Origin: Photobacterium sanctipauli
GTDB lineage: Bacteria > Pseudomonadota > Gammaproteobacteria > Enterobacterales > Vibrionaceae
Direction: 5' to 3'
NCBI RefSeq assembly: GCF_003026495.1
Contig: NZ_PYMA01000001.1
Span: 186,001-250,000 of the forward strand
Length of the DNA: 64,000 nucleotides
This document shows positions 38,226 to 47,841 of this stretch, in pieces. Each line of letters begins with the position of its first letter. The stretch's first letter is position 1. The notes beneath the pieces were generated by a model. It searched no databases and was not told where the DNA came from. It saw only the letters and a list, made by a program, of their open reading frames with translations. The position numbers and the translations under genes were made by a program.

Positions 38226-39083
38226 TTGGCATCACCGACTTTTTTCAACCGCAAGCCCTATAAATTTGGTCTCACGTTATCAGGTGGCGGCGCTAAATGC
38301 ATGGCGCATATCGGCATGCTCAAGTACCTTGAAGAGCAAGGCATCAAGCCTGACATCATTTCAGGGGCAAGTGGCGGTGCGCTTGTGGGGGCCCTTTATG
38401 CGGCGGGGCATACGCCGGACAACATCTTCTCCTTCTTTGTTGAAAACCAAATGTTCAAGATTGATAACTTCTCTTTCAACAAGCTAGGCATTATCAATTC
38501 CGAACGGCTCAAGAAGCACTTCAAAGGCTGGATCAAACGCGATAACTTTGATGCGTTAGACATCCCACTCTATGTTGCCACCACCGATCTCAACACCGCC
38601 CATCAGGTGGTATTTAACGAAGGTCCATTGCTTCCTGCCCTGCTCGCTTCGGCGGCCTATCCGGGCATGTTCACCCCGGTGGAGATCGACGGTAAATTAT
38701 TCTCTGATGGTGGGATCACCAACAACTTCCCTACCGATCTCATCAATGATCAATGCCAAGCACACCTCGGGATGTACCTCAGCCCGCTTGAGCACAAAGA
38801 GAGTGATGAGTTTGCTAACGCCTTTGACGTGCTGGATCGGGTATTTGAGATTTACAGCTCAGCACACCTATTAAAAAGCATGAAGTTGCCTGATGTGTGC
38901 ATCGCCCCTGAAGGCATCGATAAGTGGGGCGCGTTTAATGTTGATAACGAGAGCCTCCAGCAGTTATATGATCTAGGTTATGACGCAACGAAAAGCCACT
39001 TTGAGCACAAAGATGCTGAGTGGCTAGCCGATGTGAAGCAATCGCTAGATAAGAAGTCCTTTCTTGAGTATTTGACCAGCTAA
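38226..39083 (+). CDS. patatin-like phospholipase
   Basis: Patatin-family lipid acyl hydrolase of 285 residues. The oxyanion loop is LSGGGAKCMAHIGML, the nucleophile Ser is in SGASGGALVG (G-x-S-x-G), and the dyad Asp is in FSDGGITNNFPTDL. No signal peptide is visible, so it is cytoplasmic or a secreted effector by another route; it resembles the RssA-type short patatins. The start is TTG: TAGGAG lies 8 bases upstream and no ATG precedes the conserved KFGLTLSGGG. Confidence 0.92.
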   Translation: MASPTFFNRKPYKFGLTLSGGGAKCMAHIGMLKYLEEQGIKPDIISGASGGALVGALYAAGHTPDNIFSFFVENQMFKIDNFSFNKLGIINSERLKKHFKGWIKRDNFDALDIPLYVATTDLNTAHQVVFNEGPLLPALLASAAYPGMFTPVEIDGKLFSDGGITNNFPTDLINDQCQAHLGMYLSPLEHKESDEFANAFDVLDRVFEIYSSAHLLKSMKLPDVCIAPEGIDKWGAFNVDNESLQQLYDLGYDATKSHFEHKDAEWLADVKQSLDKKSFLEYLTS

Positions 39084-39156
39084 GCCTGATACCAGCCAGT
39101 AAGTGCTGTTCAGGCTTATACCCAAGTAAAAAACTACGATAAAAAACAAAGATAAA

Positions 39157-39188
39157 AAAATCCCTTTCAGGCGACTGAAAGGGATTTT
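39157..39188. terminator. bidirectional terminator between patatin and napC
   Basis: Perfect 14-base arms AAAATCCCTTTCAG / CTGAAAGGGATTTT with a 4-base loop. A/T runs follow on both strands. It closes the patatin gene and the nap operon. Confidence 0.9.
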
Positions 39189-39208
39189 GTTTATTGACTC
39201 AAAAGACC

Positions 39209-39805
39209 TTAAATCGCGTTATCGACGGTGTGGCCTTTTGGCAGCTGGTGGGCGATGCCCTTATGACAATCAATACAAGTGTTGCCATCCAGCTCGGCTT
39301 GGCTGTGGATAGAAGCCGCCACGGTTTTCTGGGTACTGAAGTCCATGTATTCAAAGTTGTGGCAGTTACGGCACTCCTGTGAATCGTTGGCTTTCATTCG
39401 TGCCCACTCGCGTGAGGCCATCTCAAACCGGTGCTCCTCGAACTTCTTCGGGGTATCGATCTTGCCAAACACTTTACCGTAAAGCTCTTTGCTGGCCTGG
39501 ATCTTACGCACCATCTTGGCACCCCAGTCTTTCGGCACGTGACAGTCAGAGCATGTCGCCCTCACCCCACTACTGTTGGTGTAGTGGATGGTGCCCATGT
39601 ACTCTTGGTACACGGTATTTTCCATCTCATGACAGCCGATACAGAAGCCCTCGCTGTTACTTGCTTCCATGGCAGTATTAAACCCACCCCACAAGATCAC
39701 ACCCGCGATGACACCAACCGATAAGATACTACCAATGGCAAAGTGGCTAGGTTTACGAAACCACTGCCAAAAGCGCCTGAGCAAGCCTGGTCGTTTTCCT
39801 TCCAT
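39209..39805 (-). CDS. napC: membrane-anchored tetraheme c-type cytochrome
   Basis: NapC/NirT-family quinol dehydrogenase of 198 residues. One N-terminal membrane anchor (FAIGSILSVGVIAGVILWGG) holds a periplasmic domain with four CxxCH haem sites: CIGCH, CSDCH, CRNCH and CIDCH. It takes electrons from quinol and passes them to NapB. The last gene of napDAGHBC, 8 bases after napB. Confidence 0.95.
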   Translation of the reverse strand: MEGKRPGLLRRFWQWFRKPSHFAIGSILSVGVIAGVILWGGFNTAMEASNSEGFCIGCHEMENTVYQEYMGTIHYTNSSGVRATCSDCHVPKDWGAKMVRKIQASKELYGKVFGKIDTPKKFEEHRFEMASREWARMKANDSQECRNCHNFEYMDFSTQKTVAASIHSQAELDGNTCIDCHKGIAHQLPKGHTVDNAI

Positions 39806-39813
39806 ACCCCCTC

Positions 39814-40248
39814 CTATTGGCCAAACTTACCGACTGGCTCGAAAGTGTTTTCGACAATCGGCTCAGCATCAACTTGTGGTACATGGCACTGCAAACAGAA
39901 GTAACGGCGAGGGGCAACCTCGGCCAAAATCTTGTTATTACCATCCATGTAGTGAGTTGGGCTGACACGCGGCGCACCAGTGCGACGGGTTTTGTCAACA
40001 TCGTGACACGCTAAACACCCGTTGTTGCTGGCATTAATTTGCACATGTTCAGTCGAATGCGGAACAAGTGGTGGTTGGTGAACGAAATCAAGCGCCAAGC
40101 GACCTTGCATCTTAGGTACTTGCTTAATCGTTGCAACTTCATTGTTATCACCAATAGGTTGATCACCTCGAAGCGAGGTAACCTCAGCGAATGCTGCAAC
40201 ACTTACCACTGCGGCGAGCAGTGCAGATACAACATACTTACCCTTCAT
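39814..40248 (-). CDS. napB: periplasmic nitrate reductase, diheme cytochrome subunit
   Basis: Small electron-transfer subunit of NapAB, 144 residues from the ATG at 40248, which follows TTGGAG and overlaps the napH end by 11 bases. A Sec signal ends at about AAFAE. Two haem sites are present: CLACH and CLQCH. Conserved family stretches are PPLVPHSTEHVQINASNNGC and RVSPTHYMDGN. It delivers electrons from NapC and NapH to NapA. Confidence 0.95.
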   Translation of the reverse strand: MKGKYVVSALLAAVVSVAAFAEVTSLRGDQPIGDNNEVATIKQVPKMQGRLALDFVHQPPLVPHSTEHVQINASNNGCLACHDVDKTRRTGAPRVSPTHYMDGNNKILAEVAPRRYFCLQCHVPQVDAEPIVENTFEPVGKFGQ

Positions 40249-41092
40249 TTTTGGCTCCAATTCTTATTTTAAATTCCAATACCTTTTCAGGACAGACGTC
40301 GATGCAGCGTCCACAGCTAATGCACTCTTGACTCATCACTTTACGATCACCAGCTTTCAGCGGTTGGCGGAGTACCTCTGGTTCTGGACACACGTTGAAG
40401 CAATCCATGCACTTGGTGCATGCCTCACGATCCGTTGCCGTTACCCTGATCAAGCCATAACGGCCAATCACACCATAGGTAGCGCCCAAGGGGCATAAAT
40501 GCCCACACCAGCCATGCTCAACCAACAGCAGATCCAGCAGGAACACCAGCAAGATCAAAATCCAGCTCGCCCCCATGCCAAAGATCAAACCACGGTGCAA
40601 TGCCGCCACCGGATCAATCCAGTTCCACAACACAGTGCCAGAAATCGCGCTGCCCAACAGCAATACCGGGATTAACCAGTAGCGCAAGTTAGACGGCCAG
40701 CGATAGCTCGCTTTGATGCTGAGTTTACGTCTTAGCCATGCGGCTAAATCCGTCACCATATTCAGCGGGCATACCCAAGCACAGAATGCACGCGGGGCAA
40801 CCACGGCATAGCAAACCACCACAATTAGCGCGCCTACAATCGCCATGAGCTCTGGCATATGCCCAGCGGCCATGGTTTGCAACAAGATCAGCGGATCGGT
40901 CAGTGGCACGGTGCCAAACAAGCTGCTTGACGACAGGTTTCCCCTAAGCACACCCCATGTAGGGCCAATCATGAACAAGCCAATGATCATCAACTGGCAG
41001 CTCCGGCGCAGTAAAAGGAATCGATGGGCTTTCCACCAGCCCAAAGTCGCGGTGGCAGCTTTGCCTGCGTCTTTTGCACGGTTCTTAGCCAT
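40238..41092 (-). CDS. napH: quinol dehydrogenase membrane component NapH
   Basis: Membrane protein of 284 residues with about four transmembrane helices and a cytoplasmic C-terminus carrying two 4Fe-4S clusters (CTKCMDCFNVCPEP and CISCGRCIDVCPEKV). The CVCP-like motif AWVCPLNMVTD and GWCGHLCPLGATYG are the typical extra cysteine motifs. With NapG it forms a second quinol oxidation route to NapAB. The start ATG overlaps the napG stop by one base (TAATG). Confidence 0.95.
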   Translation of the reverse strand: MAKNRAKDAGKAATATLGWWKAHRFLLLRRSCQLMIIGLFMIGPTWGVLRGNLSSSSLFGTVPLTDPLILLQTMAAGHMPELMAIVGALIVVVCYAVVAPRAFCAWVCPLNMVTDLAAWLRRKLSIKASYRWPSNLRYWLIPVLLLGSAISGTVLWNWIDPVAALHRGLIFGMGASWILILLVFLLDLLLVEHGWCGHLCPLGATYGVIGRYGLIRVTATDREACTKCMDCFNVCPEPEVLRQPLKAGDRKVMSQECISCGRCIDVCPEKVLEFKIRIGAKNEG

Positions 41093-41853
41093 TACAAATC
41101 TCCTCCCTTCACAGGTTCCCTAACCGGCAGCGAGAGTTCATCAGCCACAAGGCTTTCACCTTGTTTGGCCTTTTCCTCCCAACCCAACCGGTAATGCTGG
41201 CCCAGTTGCCCCTTCGCCAACGCCGTTGGCACCACCTTGATCGCCGCTTCTTCTAACACACAGGCTTGCTCGCATTTACCGCACCCGGTACAAACATCGG
41301 AATGCACCGTCGGGATAAACTTGGCATGGTAGCCAGTACGCTGGTTTCGAATTGGCTCAAGGGTGATGGCCTCGTCAATTAAGGGGCAAACCCGGTGGCA
41401 CACATCGCACCGCAACCCTTGCCAGTTCAAGCAAGTTTCATGGTCTATCAGCACGGCTGTGCCCATTCTGGCGTCGTCAATGTTGGTTAACGCCTGATCG
41501 AGAGCACCGCTCGGGCAGTCCACCACACATGGAATGTCTTCGCACATTTCGCACGGGATCGTTCTTGCCGTGAAGTACGGCGTTCCCGTTGCGACTGGCG
41601 AAAGCAATGTAGCTAGTTTCAATGTGTCGTAAGGGCATGCCTGCACACACAACCCGCAACGCAAACAAGCTTGAAGAAATTCAGGTTCTTCCAATGCGCC
41701 CGGCGGACGAATAGGTACCCCTGCTTCAGCCTTGCTTTGCTTGCTCTGCAACCCCAAGATGGTGGCGGCAGTACCGACACCGACGGCGGTGCGCATCGAA
41801 TCGCGCAAAAAGCGTCGGCGACTCTCTGATGTTGGCGTGCGTGACGTTTTCAT
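41092..41853 (-). CDS. napG: ferredoxin-type protein NapG
   Basis: Periplasmic iron-sulfur protein of 253 residues with four 4Fe-4S sites: [40 protein letters not shown] and [14 protein letters not shown]. The N-terminus [15 protein letters not shown] is a twin-arginine signal. It works with NapH. It lies 17 bases after napA. Confidence 0.95.
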   Translation of the reverse strand: MKTSRTPTSESRRRFLRDSMRTAVGVGTAATILGLQSKQSKAEAGVPIRPPGALEEPEFLQACLRCGLCVQACPYDTLKLATLLSPVATGTPYFTARTIPCEMCEDIPCVVDCPSGALDQALTNIDDARMGTAVLIDHETCLNWQGLRCDVCHRVCPLIDEAITLEPIRNQRTGYHAKFIPTVHSDVCTGCGKCEQACVLEEAAIKVVPTALAKGQLGQHYRLGWEEKAKQGESLVADELSLPVREPVKGGDL

Positions 41854-41870
41854 CGCTCTGTACCTGTTTG

Positions 41871-44357
41871 TTAGGCTTTAACCACTTTCACCGCACATTT
41901 CTTAAAGTCGGTTTCTTTAGAAATTGGGTCAGTGGCATCCAGTGTTAGCTTGTTGGTAAGCTGCCCTGCATCAAAAAACGGCATATATACCAGCCCTTGC
42001 GGTACTCGGTTTCGACCACGGGTTTCAACATGGCTCAATACCTCGCCTCGGCGTGAGACCAGCTTAATCGCATCGCCACGGCGTAAACCGCGCTTCTTCG
42101 CATCCAATGGATGCATGTAAACAACCGCATCAGGGAATGAACGGTATAGCTCAGGCACACGGCGGGTCATCGAACCGGTATGCCAGTGCTCCAAGACTCG
42201 ACCTGTTGATAGCCATAGGTCATATTCTTCATCTGGCGCTTCTGCTGGCGGCTCATAAGGCAGTGCAAAGATCACCGCTTTCTTGTCTGGCTTGCCATAG
42301 AACGAGAATGACTCCCCTTTCTTGACATAAGGGTCATAACCTTCCGAGTAACGCCATACGGTTTCTTTACCATCCACTACCGGCCAACGCAGGCCGCGAG
42401 ACTGGTGGTACATATCAAACGGCGCCAAGTCATGCGCGTGGCCACGACCAAAGTAGGCGTATTCTTCGAACAAGCCTTTTTGTACGTAGTAGCCAAAATC
42501 ACGCGACTCATCGTTTAACTGGCCTTCCGTTAGCTCATCCAAGCTGTACTTGTCGATCTCGCCGTTCTTAAATAGAACGTCATATAGCGTTTTGCCTTTG
42601 TGCTCAGGCTTTTTGGCAAGCAACTCTTCAGGCCACACTGCTTCAACCTTGAAGCGCTTGGAAAATTCCATTAGCTGCCACAAGTCAGATTTTGACTCAC
42701 CCGGTGGTGAAATTTGCTGATGCCAGAACTGGGTACGACGCTCGGCATTACCATAGGCACCCTCTTTCTCTACCCACATCGCTGTCGGCAAGATCAGATC
42801 CGATGCCATGGCTGTTAACGTAGGGTAAGGATCGGAAGTGATGATGAAGTTGGCAGGATCGCGGTAACCCGGCAGACGATCTTCATTGATATTCGGACCA
42901 GCTTGCATGTTGTTATTACACATCACCCAAAGCACATTGAGCTTACGATCCTTCAACATGCGATCTTGCAATACGGCGTGGTAGCCCGGCTTCGGTGGAA
43001 TGGTGCCTGCCGGAATATTCCAGTGGGTTTCACACATTTCACGGTGTTTCGGGTTCATTACCACCATGTCGGCAGGCAGACGGTGCGCAAAGGTACCCAC
43101 TTCTCGTGCTGTACCACACGCCGAAGGCTGACCTGTTAGCGAGAACGGACCACAACCTGGCTTTGAGATTTTGCCAGTAAGAAGGTGAATGTTGTAAATC
43201 AGGTTGTTGGCCCAAACGCCACGGGTATGCTGGTTAATACCCATCGTCCAGTACGATACCACCTTGACGTCTGGGTTGGCGTATAGCTCGGCCAGCTCAT
43301 TTAGCTGATCGACCGGCACACCGGATAGCTCAGAAACATACTCTGCGGTATAGGTAGAAACAAACTTAGCGTAATCCTCAAAGCTCATTGGCGTAGAGTC
43401 ACCACTGCCCGGGTTGGCTGCAGCTTTCTCTAGCGGGTGAGAAGGACGAAGACCGTAGCCGATATCTGTTACACCCTTACGGATATTAACGTGCTTATCG
43501 AGGAAGTCTTGGTTCACCTTATTATTGGAAATAATGTAGTGAGCAACAAAGTTCAAGATAGCCAAATCGGTTTGCGGGCTGAAGATCATGGCATTGTCTG
43601 CCAGCTCGTAGCTACGGTGGGTATACGTTGATAGCACCGCCACTTTCACTTTGTCGTTCGACAGGCGGCGATCCGTCAGTCGAGTCCAAAGAATTGGGTG
43701 CATCTCAGCCATGTTCGCGCCCCAAAGCACAAACGCATCGGCTTTTTCCAGATCGTCATAGCTACCCATAGGCTCGTCCATACCAAAGGTACGGCCAAAA
43801 CCAACGACGGCCGAAGCCATACAGTGACGCGCATTCGGATCAATATTGTTGGAACGGAAGCCGGCTTTGTATAGCTTGGCAGCGGCATAGCCTTCCCATA
43901 CTGTCCACTGACCAGAGCCGAACATGCCCACCCCGCTTGGGCCTTTGTCTTTCATGGCTTGCTTGTATTTATCCGCCATTACATCGAAGGCTTCATCCCA
44001 GCTAACTGGCGTAAACTCACCCTCTTTGTGATACACGCCATCTCGTTTTCTAAGCAATGGCTGTGTTAGGCGGTCTTTCCCGTACATGATCTTGGGTAGG
44101 AAGTACCCCTTGATACAGTTTAGGCCTTTATTGACCGGTGAATCAGGATCCCCTTGTGCGGCAACCACACGACCGTTTTGCGTACCTACCAGTACGCTAC
44201 AACCGGTACCACAGAAACGACAAGGTGCTTTATCCCATTTAACCTCTTTATCCTCTCCGGCTGCATGGGATACAGACACGGGGATGGTCAGCCCTGCGGC
44301 AGCTGCGGCGGCAACGGCAGCATTCGCCTTTAAGAAACTACGTCTAGTGACTGTCAT
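41871..44357 (-). CDS. napA: periplasmic nitrate reductase catalytic subunit
   Basis: Molybdenum enzyme that reduces nitrate to nitrite in the periplasm, 828 residues from the ATG at 44357. That start follows the napD stop by one base and has AAGGAAG in front. A Tat signal ([15 protein letters not shown]) exports it folded. The 4Fe-4S site is [13 protein letters not shown]...GLNCIKG, and bis-MGD cofactor stretches include [15 protein letters not shown] with the molybdenum-ligand cysteine, and [13 protein letters not shown]. The C-terminal [18 protein letters not shown] is the nitrate-channel region. Length matches the family (about 828). It is assembled with help from NapD. Confidence 0.97.
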   Translation of the reverse strand: MTVTRRSFLKANAAVAAAAAAGLTIPVSVSHAAGEDKEVKWDKAPCRFCGTGCSVLVGTQNGRVVAAQGDPDSPVNKGLNCIKGYFLPKIMYGKDRLTQPLLRKRDGVYHKEGEFTPVSWDEAFDVMADKYKQAMKDKGPSGVGMFGSGQWTVWEGYAAAKLYKAGFRSNNIDPNARHCMASAVVGFGRTFGMDEPMGSYDDLEKADAFVLWGANMAEMHPILWTRLTDRRLSNDKVKVAVLSTYTHRSYELADNAMIFSPQTDLAILNFVAHYIISNNKVNQDFLDKHVNIRKGVTDIGYGLRPSHPLEKAAANPGSGDSTPMSFEDYAKFVSTYTAEYVSELSGVPVDQLNELAELYANPDVKVVSYWTMGINQHTRGVWANNLIYNIHLLTGKISKPGCGPFSLTGQPSACGTAREVGTFAHRLPADMVVMNPKHREMCETHWNIPAGTIPPKPGYHAVLQDRMLKDRKLNVLWVMCNNNMQAGPNINEDRLPGYRDPANFIITSDPYPTLTAMASDLILPTAMWVEKEGAYGNAERRTQFWHQQISPPGESKSDLWQLMEFSKRFKVEAVWPEELLAKKPEHKGKTLYDVLFKNGEIDKYSLDELTEGQLNDESRDFGYYVQKGLFEEYAYFGRGHAHDLAPFDMYHQSRGLRWPVVDGKETVWRYSEGYDPYVKKGESFSFYGKPDKKAVIFALPYEPPAEAPDEEYDLWLSTGRVLEHWHTGSMTRRVPELYRSFPDAVVYMHPLDAKKRGLRRGDAIKLVSRRGEVLSHVETRGRNRVPQGLVYMPFFDAGQLTNKLTLDATDPISKETDFKKCAVKVVKA

Positions 44358-44358
44358 T

Positions 44359-44619
44359 TTATGCTTCCTTAAGCTCAGATTGTTCATCCATTTGGTGGAA
44401 AACCAGTGTGGTATCTAGAACGCCGGGCATGGCCTTTATGTCATTAAAGCTGTCCACCAGCCCGTCTTTGCTGCTTCCTTCCAGCGTGACTACCATCTTT
44501 CCTGATTCACTGTGTATTGGTACTTCCGCCCCTTTTAGGTTTTCAATTGCTGTTTTAACCTGCCCACTCTGGTTCGCGACTGCATATACAATCAAGCTAC
44601 AGACATGGTATTCATCCAC
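44359..44619 (-). CDS. napD: NapA signal-peptide-binding chaperone
   Basis: Cytoplasmic chaperone of 86 residues that binds the Tat signal of NapA until the cofactor is in place. It has the small ferredoxin-like fold layout, with [11 protein letters not shown] at the start and [17 protein letters not shown] in the middle. First gene of the operon; GGAGG lies 9 bases before the ATG. FNR-like and NarP-like sites lie 108-150 bases upstream. Confidence 0.93.
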   Translation of the reverse strand: MDEYHVCSLIVYAVANQSGQVKTAIENLKGAEVPIHSESGKMVVTLEGSSKDGLVDSFNDIKAMPGVLDTTLVFHQMDEQSELKEA

Positions 44620-44726
44620 TGCTAAGTCCTCCTAAACAGGCACACCTCCACCATCCACACCAAGCGGCATTGCACCTACACTTAGAGTGGTTATAATCAA
44701 TTTATTCCTAATGGATAGACAAGACA

Positions 44727-44742
44727 TACCCCCAAAGAGGTA
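44727..44742. promoter_or_regulatory. NarP-type 7-2-7 inverted heptamers before napD
   Basis: TACCCCC-AA-AGAGGTA fits the 7-2-7 pattern bound by NarP and NarL (TACYNMT and its inverse) with one mismatch. It lies about 108 bases before the napD start, fit for nitrate or nitrite control of the nap operon. Confidence 0.6.
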
Positions 44743-44755
44743 ACAGGTACTACTA

Positions 44756-44769
44756 TTGAGTTAGATCAA
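44756..44769. promoter_or_regulatory. FNR-like box before napD
   Basis: TTGAGTTAGATCAA matches TTGAT-N4-ATCAA at 9 of 10 positions. It is 137-150 bases before napD and 14 bases from the NarP-like site, the usual pairing in nap promoters activated without oxygen. Confidence 0.65.
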
Positions 44770-45039
44770 GAAAGGAACAGCACCAAGTTCACAGTTATTA
44801 AAATCAGTAACTTGAAGCTAAAATACGCAATTAATGAAAGATTATGAAAAGATAAGACAAGTTATGAATTCAGTTGCCTGATATTAAACCAGCCTCGTAG
44901 GTAGTTTAATCAAGGCTTATCGTGGAATACGTACGAGGCTTAATGTTCAGTTTTAACATGGTGAATAGGCTTGCTGGCCATGAGAAGTAATAACCAACAA
45001 GCATCTATATTAGGGGAACCCCATCAGTAACGAGAAAAA
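44770..45039. other. spacer between nap promoter and RNase H gene, with an inverted repeat
   Basis: No gene supported. AGCCTCGTA (44891-44899) and TACGAGGCT (44932-44940) form 9-base arms around 32 bases that themselves can fold. No T-run follows. It could be part of a small RNA; I cannot tell. Confidence 0.35.
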
Positions 45040-45801
45040 CTAACCAGCCCGCATGGCTAATATGGCTTCAACATCTATCTCACCACTGTATTGGTGAAAC
45101 TCTGTATCGCACTGATCGACAGCGTAAACAGACATCCTATCGGCAAGTTCGTTACCCTCAATACCAGCGTGCCCCTTCACATGTGACAGCGTCACCTTGT
45201 TTTTTAGCTTCTCATACAACTCATGTGCGGCCTGGATGATCTCAAGGTTCTTAATATCGCCCGGCTCATTACGTTGCCAACCCTTTCTTTTCCAGCTGTA
45301 TGCCCAAACAGAAATACAGTTAATCGAATATTGGGAGTCACTCAACACGTGAACCGACTTGCCTTGCTCCAAAGCAGCTTCTGCCAATAGTAGTGCTTGA
45401 TGTAATGCATTCAACTCAGCCGAGTTATTGGTGCCATTGGGGTTATATAATCCATACCATAGCGCCGCCAACTGCTCGCGGTGATAAACAGCAATACCTG
45501 ATCCAGCTTTGCCCGGGTTAGGATCGCAAGCACCATCACTGAAAATATTCACATCAAAATCAGCCAATGGCTTGATGGTCGGCTTAGGTTTTGCGGATGC
45601 AGACGATACTGGCTTCGCGCTTTTTGCCGAAGGAGCTGCTGCACCCGCACCAGACTTAAATGCACTCTCTGCTTCTTCTCGTGAAGGAAACGACTTATAT
45701 CTGGCCTTGGGAAACTTGTCGACAAGCTGCTTGGTTTTGTCCCAGCTTGTAAACACACCCGTTTCGCGTCCTACCCAGACAACATAAAATTTTTTAGCCA
45801 T
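45040..45801 (-). CDS. ribonuclease HI with an N-terminal hybrid-binding domain
   Basis: RNase H of 253 residues that cuts RNA in RNA:DNA hybrids. Residues 1-48 are an RHBD (Cauli_VI-type) hybrid-binding domain, MAKKFYVVWVGRETGVFTSW and EAESAFKSG, as in eukaryotic RNase H1. A Ser/Ala/Lys/Pro linker (about 52-78) follows. The catalytic domain has the acidic residues in FSDGACDPNPGKAGSG, NSAELNALHQALLLAE, VLSDSQYSINCI and GNELADRMS. Vibrios often carry this form as a second RNase H beside rnhA, so I give no symbol. Confidence 0.92.
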   Translation of the reverse strand: MAKKFYVVWVGRETGVFTSWDKTKQLVDKFPKARYKSFPSREEAESAFKSGAGAAAPSAKSAKPVSSASAKPKPTIKPLADFDVNIFSDGACDPNPGKAGSGIAVYHREQLAALWYGLYNPNGTNNSAELNALHQALLLAEAALEQGKSVHVLSDSQYSINCISVWAYSWKRKGWQRNEPGDIKNLEIIQAAHELYEKLKNKVTLSHVKGHAGIEGNELADRMSVYAVDQCDTEFHQYSGEIDVEAILAMRAG

Positions 45802-45943
45802 TGGTTTTCCTTATTATGATCAGCGGAGTGATCTATACCCCCAGCTAAAAACTTAATCAAGGTCAAACTCTTGTCAATTGGAAATGATAGCTGGTAAATG
45901 CTTGTCTAGGCTTAAGGTAAATCAAGGTAGAGGGGCGCGAATT

Positions 45944-46105
45944 ATGGACTTTACAGACAAGATGAAACTTCGCGGCAAAGCAGAAGAAGATCTGTATTTT
46001 GCAGAAAGGGATCGTAAGCTGATTGAGGCATATCACGCACTAAAAAAACAAGTGCCTGAGGAGCTATTAAATAAGGAAAAACAAGATCTTAATACCATAA
46101 AATAA
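45944..46105 (+). CDS. small conserved protein of 53 residues, function unknown
   Basis: A very charged helical protein starting MDFTDKMKLRGKAEEDLYFAE. I recall similar unnamed proteins in vibrios but no function. It is chosen from the ATG at 45944 because AAGG and GAGGGG lie upstream and the 22 codons before it look unlike protein. It is predicted to be one long helix, 30-40 percent Lys, Glu and Asp. Confidence 0.7.
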   Translation: MDFTDKMKLRGKAEEDLYFAERDRKLIEAYHALKKQVPEELLNKEKQDLNTIK

Positions 46106-46383
46106 TATCGCTATTGGGGTGAAACATTTAGTAATACAATTACTTGCTCCCAAAGCAATAAACATCGTTTATATGTGATAAATTATTCACCAAACAGACA
46201 TATAAATTGAGTGTTGCAAAAGGAATAGCCGCTCACAACAGATGAGACTGCTAGTCCTTGGGAAGTAATGCCTTGAAAAGCGATACCTTAAGAAGCACAA
46301 ACCTAAATACCAATAACTTAAATACCGCCAAGAACCTAAAGTGCCAGACCTTACACGGCAAGACATCATCGCGCGCAGCAAAT

Positions 46384-47388
46384 ATGCAGCCAAATACGAA
46401 AAGCCATGGTATTAATGCGCTGCCTCTCAGTAGAGCAGTTTTAGGTCTGCCTTTTTTGAACTTCCTCGATGACAGCGGTATTGACCCCGCTCGCGTATTG
46501 ACGGTATTTGAAGTCGACAAACAGGTTATCAGCAACCCAAACATTTACGTACCAAGCCATATGATTGGGCAGATGGTTGATATGGTTGCAACCATGACCA
46601 ACCAACAAGACATCAGCTACTTTGCCAGTGAGTACCAATGCTGTGCGCCCGTTCACCCTTCGCTAGCAAAACAGCTTGAGCAAAACGACAACATTGGTGG
46701 TTTATTATCCGCATTGTTATCACATCAGAAACTACAAGGTTCACACTTTAAATTGTGGGCGGAGTCGAACCAACACGAATTGCGTATATACCACCGCAGT
46801 GCTTTACATAAAAACAGTCGAGGCTTTGACTATGCCAATGACTACACCACCTTCCTTTTATTGAGTGTTTTAAGAAAGCACTTAGGTGAAAGCTGGAAAC
46901 CTGATTATCTCGTGATGGAGAACGTATCAGCCCCGTATAACAAGGTAGTCGCCCAAACGAAGTACCGTAAGGTAATCACAGGGCAAAAGAGTAATTACAT
47001 TCCAATTAACTACACCATTAACGATGTGAGCTTTCACCTAACGGCTGAAAACGAACAACACGCCATCGATCGTCTTAAAAGCGTCATCGATATTTTCTGG
47101 CAAGAGGAGTCATTCAGTCTAGACTTTGTTGCCCACCTATTCGGCGTATCTGAAAGGACGTTGCAGCGGTTGTTTCTGGAGCAAGGCAGTTCGTTCCGCC
47201 ATTACTTGAACGAGAAGAAGATCAATAAATCAATGGAGCTACTTCGCTCTGGTATGAACGTCAGCGATGTCGCTTTCAAACTAGGATATTCCGATCCTTC
47301 CAACTTTACTCGAGCAATGAAAAAGCAAATCAATATGTCTCCAACCCAGTACCTTAAGTATTATCAGGCGGGTAAGATTGCTTCTTAA
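46384..47388 (+). CDS. AraC-family transcriptional regulator
   Basis: A regulator of 334 residues from the ATG at 46384. The N-terminal two thirds is an Arabinose_bd-like sensor domain found in OruR/ArgR-type AraC proteins (SRAVLGLPFLNFLDDSGIDPARVL). The C-terminal HTH pair is clear (LDFVAHLFGVSERTLQRLF, then VSDVAFKLGYSDPSNFTRAM). The start is open: a TTG at 46273 has GGGAAG in front and would add 37 Asn/Thr-rich residues. Targets are unknown; it faces the lipoprotein genes that follow on the other strand. Confidence 0.85.
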   Translation: MQPNTKSHGINALPLSRAVLGLPFLNFLDDSGIDPARVLTVFEVDKQVISNPNIYVPSHMIGQMVDMVATMTNQQDISYFASEYQCCAPVHPSLAKQLEQNDNIGGLLSALLSHQKLQGSHFKLWAESNQHELRIYHRSALHKNSRGFDYANDYTTFLLLSVLRKHLGESWKPDYLVMENVSAPYNKVVAQTKYRKVITGQKSNYIPINYTINDVSFHLTAENEQHAIDRLKSVIDIFWQEESFSLDFVAHLFGVSERTLQRLFLEQGSSFRHYLNEKKINKSMELLRSGMNVSDVAFKLGYSDPSNFTRAMKKQINMSPTQYLKYYQAGKIAS

Positions 47389-47414
47389 TTCGTAGTGGCG
47401 ATGATCAGTAGATA

Positions 47415-47440
47415 TAAAAAAGCCCTCACATAGTGAGGGC
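47415..47440 (-). terminator. terminator for the first small lipoprotein gene
   Basis: Arms GCCCTCAC / GTGAGGGC with a short loop, T-run on the minus strand. It lies 41 bases beyond the 47482 stop and also ends the AraC gene region on the plus strand. Confidence 0.7.
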
Positions 47441-47481
47441 AAACATACCTCTATCAAACACTAGCACAGTCTTCTCTTCGA

Positions 47482-47841
47482 CTATTTTTCTTTTGTAATT
47501 TTGATTGGAGCAGAATGCAGCGATTCATCGATACTGTTATTCATTTCAATCCAAGTTTCAGTCTCGGTATCAAAAATGTGGGCATTGCCATTAATTGGGT
47601 TTGATCCGGTCCAAAACTCCAAGGAGTTCAACACCAAGTAATCGGCCGCAACTGTCACACCATATAGTGGCGACATCGCAATGTTCAGGCCACCACGCGC
47701 ATAACGGTTGTCAACGGCTTCGATGTTGTATTCCATCAATTTGTTTGTTGCCACGTTACTACCTACACACCCGCTCAGTAATGTCGCAGCGACAGTAACC
47801 AAGGTTACTTTTTTTAAAAGCTTCAGCTTATTAATGTTCAT
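47482..47841 (-). CDS. small lipoprotein, DUF3332-like (copy 1)
   Basis: A lipoprotein of 119 residues from the ATG at 47841. The lipobox is ATLLSGC. The mature part, SNVATNKLMEYNIEAVDNRY ARGGLNIAMSPLYGVTVAADY, then LNSLEFWTGSNP, resembles what I know as DUF3332, a family of small envelope proteins in Vibrio and relatives with no known role. A close second copy lies 360 bases away. Confidence 0.78.
   Translation of the reverse strand: MNINKLKLLKKVTLVTVAATLLSGCVGSNVATNKLMEYNIEAVDNRYARGGLNIAMSPLYGVTVAADYLVLNSLEFWTGSNPINGNAHIFDTETETWIEMNNSIDESLHSAPIKITKEK

Noticed and set aside
46163..46185. CRP-like sequence TGTGATAAATTATTCACC before the AraC gene
   Set aside because: The two halves are spaced by seven rather than six bases, so it does not fit the CRP consensus.
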